Source: an uncultured Marinoscillum sp.
Lineage (GTDB): Bacteria; Bacteroidota; Bacteroidia; Cytophagales; MED-G16
Assembly (NCBI GenBank): GCA_902529805.1
Contig: CABZXU010000003.1
Location: forward strand, 1-64,000
Direction: 5' to 3'
DNA length: 64,000 nucleotides
The position numbers were made by a program, and so were the translations under genes. Each line of letters begins with the position of its first letter. Position 1 is the stretch's first letter. Below are positions 58,675 to 64,000 of the stretch, one piece after another. The notes below the pieces were generated by a model that saw only the letters and a program-made list of their open reading frames with translations, did not search any database and was not told the origin of the DNA.

Positions 58675-60171
58675 TTAATTATCTATTTTTTTAAATGCTT
58701 TTGGTAAAGAGTTAATTAAATCTGTTGCCATCAAAGATTCTTCTCCTAGATTTTTTTTTGTAATATCACCTGATAATCCATGAATGTATACACCCATAAT
58801 CATTGCATCAAAAGGTTTATAGCCTCTACCAATTAAACCGGTAATAATTCCAGTTAATACATCTCCGCTTCCACCTGTTGCCATTCCCGGATTTCCTGTT
58901 GTATTAATAAATAATTCACCATTAATATCTGTCATCATAGAGTAAGGACCTTTTATTAAAATATTTAATTTAAATTTTTTGCTCAGTTTTTTCTGAAGTT
59001 TGATCCTTTGATTAGAATCTTTATATGTTCCGACTAACCTTTTGAATTCCTTTGGATGTGGAGTTAATATAGAGTGGTTGGGTAAAAATTTTAAAATATT
59101 TTTATTTCTTGCAATAATGTTAATTGCATCAGCATCTATAACTAAAGGAATTTTTGCTACTTTAATTAATTTTATAATAGCCTTCTCGGTATCCTTATGT
59201 AGTCCTATTCCTGGACCTATACCAATTGAATTAAAAACTTCTAATTTAGGAATTGAAGATATATGATTTTTTTTAGTATCTGTAATGGTCATTGCTTCAG
59301 GAACTGAAGTTTGAATTATTGATTCACCAACTTTTGGAACATATACAGAAAGAAGTCCTATACCTGATTTTAAGGCAGCTTTACATGACATGATACAAGC
59401 CCCCATTTTACCTTTACTACCAGAAATAATAAGACCATGCCCAAAAGTTCCCTTATGAGAAATTAAACTTCTACTAATTATTCTATTTTTTATATCATTT
59501 TTTTCTATTAAAGATGCTGAAGGCAATAGTTTATCTATTACATCTTTATCTAAACCAATATCTGTTATAAGAACTTCGCCAATAAAATTTATGTATTCAG
59601 GGAAAAAAAAAGATAATTTCGGTGTTTGAAATGTAAATATGTAATCTGAATTAAAAAAAACATTCCCAAGAACTTCGTCTGGTGAAATACCAGAAGGAAT
59701 ATCAATAGAAATTTTTTTACCCTTTAAATTATTTAAGTGTTTAATTAAATCAATACATGGTGCCTCTAATTTTCTAGATAAACCATATCCAAATAAACCA
59801 TCTATTATAAGTTCTGAATCTTTAATTTTAGGAATTATATTATCATTTATATAAAAAACAGGAATTTTCTGATTCAAATTATTTAATTGGAATAAACAAT
59901 CTTTAGATATTTTATTTTGATGATTTAAAAAAAACACTTTTACATTATATCCATTATCATAAAGCTTATTTGATATAAGTAATGCATCGCCTCCATTATT
60001 TCCAAAACCGCAAAAAATTTGTAGGTTATTAGATTTAGAAAATTTTGATATAAACCAAGTCGTAAAACTCTCGCAAGCTCTTTCCATAAGTTTCAAAGAA
60101 GATATTCTCTGATTTTCAATGGTTTTAAGATCAAGACTTTTAAGGTTTGAAGAAGATAAAACTTTAAGCAT
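58675..60171 (-). CDS. nnr: Bifunctional NAD(P)H-hydrate epimerase / ADP-dependent dehydratase
   Basis: CGFGNNGGDALLISNKL and TGNPGMATGGSGDVLTGIITGLIGRG. Confidence 0.94.
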   Translation of the reverse strand: MLKVLSSSNLKSLDLKTIENQRISSLKLMERACESFTTWFISKFSKSNNLQIFCGFGNNGGDALLISNKLYDNGYNVKVFFLNHQNKISKDCLFQLNNLNQKIPVFYINDNIIPKIKDSELIIDGLFGYGLSRKLEAPCIDLIKHLNNLKGKKISIDIPSGISPDEVLGNVFFNSDYIFTFQTPKLSFFFPEYINFIGEVLITDIGLDKDVIDKLLPSASLIEKNDIKNRIISRSLISHKGTFGHGLIISGSKGKMGACIMSCKAALKSGIGLLSVYVPKVGESIIQTSVPEAMTITDTKKNHISSIPKLEVFNSIGIGPGIGLHKDTEKAIIKLIKVAKIPLVIDADAINIIARNKNILKFLPNHSILTPHPKEFKRLVGTYKDSNQRIKLQKKLSKKFKLNILIKGPYSMMTDINGELFINTTGNPGMATGGSGDVLTGIITGLIGRGYKPFDAMIMGVYIHGLSGDITKKNLGEESLMATDLINSLPKAFKKIDN

Positions 60172-60175
60172 AAAA

Positions 60176-61246
60176 TTACTTAATCAATTGATCAACTCTA
60201 TTTGCAATCCAATCACCTACCTCATTGGTTTTATAAAATGTATTATCGTTGATATCTTCTGTAACTATTCCATTATTTAAAGCATCATTAACAGCATCGA
60301 TAATAATTTTTTCTTCAAATCCCATATTAAAAGAATAATTGATCATCATCGCAGAAGATAAAATCATTGCCATTGGATTTGCAATATTTTTTCCTGCTAC
60401 TTGGGGATAAGAACCATGTATTGGTTCAAACAAACTTATATCTTTTCCCACAGAAGCAGATGGCAACATTCCAAGTGAACCTGTTATTACTGAAGCTTCA
60501 TCTGTAATTATATCTCCAAACATGTTTTCTGTTAAGATAACATCAAAGTCAGAAGGGTTAGATATAATTTTCATAGCTGCATTATCAACAAATAAATAAT
60601 CAACTTTCACATCAGAATAATTTTTAGAAATATTTTGAACAACTTGTCTCCATAATCTCGATGTTGACAATACATTTGCTTTATCTACTAATGTAAGCTT
60701 TTTGTTTCTTTTTAAGGCCTCATTAAATGCTAAAACAGAGATTCTTTCAATTTCACTTTTTTTATAAACACAAGTATCATAGGCTTTATTACCATCATCT
60801 GAAATTCCTTTTTCACCAAAATAAATTCCACCTGTTAACTCTCTGAAAACGACAAAATCTACATTTTTTAGAATCTTATTTTTTAAAGGAGAATATTCAA
60901 TTAAAGAATTATAAGTTTTTACAGGCCTTATATTAGCAAATAAACCTAAAAATTTTCTCATCTCTAACAGTCCATCCTCTGGCCTAATTTTAGCTTTTGG
61001 ATCATTATCATATTTTGGATCGCCTATAGCTCCAAACAAGATTGCATCAGATGATTTACAAATATCTTTTGTATTATCTGGGAAAGGATTACCTTTTTCG
61101 TTTATTGCTGATGCCCCGACTAGAGCTTTAGAATAGTTAAATTTTATTCTACTTTTTTTAGAAATAATATCCAAAACTTTAATAGCTTCTTTCATTACCT
61201 CAGGACCAATGCCATCTCCTTCTAATACAGCAATATTTTTTGTCAT
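60176..61246 (-). CDS. leuB: 3-isopropylmalate dehydrogenase
   Basis: VLEGDGIGPEVMKEA, FRELTGGIYFGEKG, ENMFGDIITDEASVITGSLGMLPSAS. Confidence 0.96.
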   Translation of the reverse strand: MTKNIAVLEGDGIGPEVMKEAIKVLDIISKKSRIKFNYSKALVGASAINEKGNPFPDNTKDICKSSDAILFGAIGDPKYDNDPKAKIRPEDGLLEMRKFLGLFANIRPVKTYNSLIEYSPLKNKILKNVDFVVFRELTGGIYFGEKGISDDGNKAYDTCVYKKSEIERISVLAFNEALKRNKKLTLVDKANVLSTSRLWRQVVQNISKNYSDVKVDYLFVDNAAMKIISNPSDFDVILTENMFGDIITDEASVITGSLGMLPSASVGKDISLFEPIHGSYPQVAGKNIANPMAMILSSAMMINYSFNMGFEEKIIIDAVNDALNNGIVTEDINDNTFYKTNEVGDWIANRVDQLIK

Positions 61247-61839
61247 ACTTTATTCAATTTTTCAAACTCTAATATTGAATCTTTCTTACTATTCAAATAA
61301 TCGATACTATCATATCCATTAATTAGGCATGTTTTATTAAAACTATTAATACTAAATGACTCATTGAATGATCCATTATTAGTAAAAAATACTTGATTCT
61401 CCAAATCAACATTAAATTCAATTTTTTCATTTTCTCTAATTAATTCAAAAACTTTACTTAAAGATTTTTCATTTAATTTTATAGTCAATAGACCATTATT
61501 TAGTGCATTGTTGTTGAATATATCTGCAAAAAAACTGCTAACTACTACTCTAAATCCAAAATCATAAATTGCCCATGCAGCATGTTCTCTACTTGAACCA
61601 CATCCAAAATTTCTTCCTGCTATCAATATTTTATTTTGTTTATCCGATCTATTTAATATAAAATCAGTAATAGGCTTGTTCATGTTATCATATCTCCAAT
61701 CTCTAAATAAATTATCTCCAAAACCATCTCTAGATATAGCTTTCAAAAATCTAGCTGGTATAATTTGATCTGTATCGATATTCTCAATAGAAATTGGAGT
61801 TGCCTTAGATAAAATATTTTTAAATTTTTCCATAATCAA
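61243..61839 (-). CDS. leuD: 3-isopropylmalate dehydratase small subunit
   Basis: [35 protein letters not shown]. Confidence 0.95.
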   Translation of the reverse strand: MIMEKFKNILSKATPISIENIDTDQIIPARFLKAISRDGFGDNLFRDWRYDNMNKPITDFILNRSDKQNKILIAGRNFGCGSSREHAAWAIYDFGFRVVVSSFFADIFNNNALNNGLLTIKLNEKSLSKVFELIRENEKIEFNVDLENQVFFTNNGSFNESFSINSFNKTCLINGYDSIDYLNSKKDSILEFEKLNKV

Positions 61840-63233
61840 ATATAGTCTCTAACATCCGTTACATATCCATTTACTGCAGTTGCAGCAGCAGTTAAAGGAC
61901 TAGCTAGCATTGTTCTAGAGCCTGGTCCTTGCCTTCCTTCAAAATTTCTATTTGAAGTAGAAACACAAAATTTACTTTTAGGTATCTTATCTTCGTTCAT
62001 TGCAAGACAAGCAGAACAACCTGGTTGTCTAAATTCAAAACCTGCATTTTTAAATATCTTATCTATTCCTTCTTCGATAGCCATCTTTTCTACTTGTTTA
62101 GATCCAGGGATAACCCATGCACTAACACCCGATGCTTTTTGTTTTCCATCAATAAATTTCGCTGCTATTCTTAAATCCTCCATTCTTGAATTTGTACAAC
62201 TACCTATAAAAACATAATCTATTTTTTTGTTTAATATATGGGTCCCAGATTTTAAACCCATATAATTCAAAGATTTATCAAATGAATCTTTAGATCCCTC
62301 CAATGGTAATTCGGGTATTTTATCTCTTATTTTCATTCCCATTCCAGGATTTGTTCCATATGTTATCATGGGTTCAATATCTTTAGCATCAAATTTTAAA
62401 ACCTTATCATATTTAGCATTGCTATCAGAAACCAAAGTTTTCCAATACTTTACTTTATTATCAAAATCAATACCATCAGGTGAAAATTTTTTATTTTCAA
62501 CATATTCAAAAGTTTTTTGATCAGGAGCAATCATACCTCCCCTAGCACCCATTTCAATACTCATATTACAAATAGTCATTCTAGCTTCCATTGATAGAGA
62601 AGAAATTGTAGAGCCAGAATATTCTACAAAATACCCTGTTCCACCTGAAGAAGAAATTTTTGAAATAATGTATAATATTATATCCTTAGAAAAAACACCA
62701 TTTTGTAATTCTCCATTTATTTCAATCAACATAGTTTTAGGTTTTTTTTGAAGTAAACATTGAGTTGCTAATACCATCTCTACCTCACTTGTACCTATTC
62801 CAAAAGCAATAGAACCAAATGCTCCATGTGTTGAAGTATGACTATCTCCACATACAATAGTCATCCCTGGTTGAGTTATACCAAGTTCTGGACCAATAAC
62901 ATGGACTATTCCTTGATATTTATGACCAAGTCCATATAATTCAATTCCAAAATCTTTACAGTTTTTTGTAAGTTGGTTTAGTTGATTTCTAGATAATTCT
63001 TCCTTAATTGGCAAATGTTGATTTAATGTTGGAACATTATGATCAGCAGTTGCAATAGTTTTTTCAGGACGCAAAACCTTAAGTCCTCTTTTTCTTAATC
63101 CTAAAAAAGCTTGAGGGCTAGTTACCTCATGAATTAAATGTTTATCTACATATAAAATACTTGGACCGCTAGGAATTTCGTCTACCACATGAGATTCCCA
63201 TACTTTATCAAATAAGGTTTTAGGATGATTCAT
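61836..63233 (-). CDS. leuC: 3-isopropylmalate dehydratase large subunit
   Basis: [55 protein letters not shown]. Confidence 0.96.
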   Translation of the reverse strand: MNHPKTLFDKVWESHVVDEIPSGPSILYVDKHLIHEVTSPQAFLGLRKRGLKVLRPEKTIATADHNVPTLNQHLPIKEELSRNQLNQLTKNCKDFGIELYGLGHKYQGIVHVIGPELGITQPGMTIVCGDSHTSTHGAFGSIAFGIGTSEVEMVLATQCLLQKKPKTMLIEINGELQNGVFSKDIILYIISKISSSGGTGYFVEYSGSTISSLSMEARMTICNMSIEMGARGGMIAPDQKTFEYVENKKFSPDGIDFDNKVKYWKTLVSDSNAKYDKVLKFDAKDIEPMITYGTNPGMGMKIRDKIPELPLEGSKDSFDKSLNYMGLKSGTHILNKKIDYVFIGSCTNSRMEDLRIAAKFIDGKQKASGVSAWVIPGSKQVEKMAIEEGIDKIFKNAGFEFRQPGCSACLAMNEDKIPKSKFCVSTSNRNFEGRQGPGSRTMLASPLTAAATAVNGYVTDVRDYI

Positions 63234-63242
63234 ATTAGTGAA

Positions 63243-64000
63243 TTATTTTTTTTTCTTAACTAATTCATATAAATCTTCATCATGAATTAATTTCTTTTTA
63301 TCTGCCATCTCAAGAAATTTAGTGTAAAGTGTTTCCAACTCAATTTTACTTAGTGTAATACCCAATAAAGAAAGTCTATGAGATAATGCTGCTCTTCCAC
63401 TTCTGGCAGTTAAGTCAATTGAAGAAGAATCAACCCCTACAACTTCAGGATCTATAATTTCATAAGTTTCTCTATGTTTAAGAAAACCATCTTGATGTAT
63501 TCCAGATGAATGAGCAAAAGCATTTGCTCCCACTATTGCTTTATTTCTCTGCACAGGCATATTCATTAGTTTACTAACTTTTTTGCTTAATGGAACAATT
63601 TTTTTTGTGTTTATACCTGTTCTGAAATTTAAATGTTTATGAGCATGAAGAGCCATTACTACTTCCTCAAGAGAAGTATTTCCTGCTCTTTCTCCGATAC
63701 CATTCATTGTGACTTCAACTTGTCGTGCACCATTTTGTAATCCTGCAATTGAATTAGCTGTAGCTAATCCCAAATCATTATGACAATGAACTGAAATTGT
63801 AGCTTTATCAATATTAGGAACATTGTTTTTTAAAAATTTAATTTTTTCACCATACATATCAGGTAAATTATATCCTGTTGTATCTGCAATGTTTATAACA
63901 GTAACACCTGCTTTGATTACTTCTTCAACCATTTTAGATAAAAAATCATGATCAGCTCTTCCAGCGTCTTCAGGATAAAATTCAATGTCGTCAAAATATT
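63243..64000 (-). CDS. leuA: 2-isopropylmalate synthase, 5' end beyond window
   Basis: Frame stays open to the edge ([27 protein letters not shown]...); [40 protein letters not shown]. Confidence 0.94.
   Translation of the reverse strand, partial: YFDDIEFYPEDAGRADHDFLSKMVEEVIKAGVTVINIADTTGYNLPDMYGEKIKFLKNNVPNIDKATISVHCHNDLGLATANSIAGLQNGARQVEVTMNGIGERAGNTSLEEVVMALHAHKHLNFRTGINTKKIVPLSKKVSKLMNMPVQRNKAIVGANAFAHSSGIHQDGFLKHRETYEIIDPEVVGVDSSSIDLTARSGRAALSHRLSLLGITLSKIELETLYTKFLEMADKKKLIHDEDLYELVKKKK

Overview
This window is AT-rich chromosomal DNA from a Bacteroidota (Flavobacteriales-like) bacterium. The lineage call rests on TAnnTTTG promoter-like motifs, T9SS cargo proteins with a PorT-like protein, and a short primary sigma factor. 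Coding density is very high, and I see no prophage, IS element, CRISPR array or rRNA. Housekeeping content: rpmF-fabH-efp-accB-accC, engB-waaA-rsgA, prfB, ilvE, rpoD, purB, purA-fur-rel, tRNA-Leu, tig-clpP, lpxB-queD, nnr and leuACDB. The accessory content holds most of the interest: (1) a membrane-anchored protein with 19 copies of a nonapeptide (AEFQKFMKG-like), plus an acidic degenerate version of the same 9-residue period near its N-terminus and a structured leader; (2) four tandem ~1000-1180 aa secreted BNR/sortilin-propeller paralogs with T9SS tails and variable Calx-beta content; (3) a Rieske oxygenase / two FAD oxidoreductases / GcvT-like cassette, whose convergent genes end in a shared perfect 17-bp palindrome encoding 'EITK-stop' on both strands; (4) a predicted surface metallopeptidase-propeller-barrel protein; (5) prfB with a textbook +1 programmed frameshift that the ORF track truncates. 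All product names come from motif recognition by eye. No database search was run.
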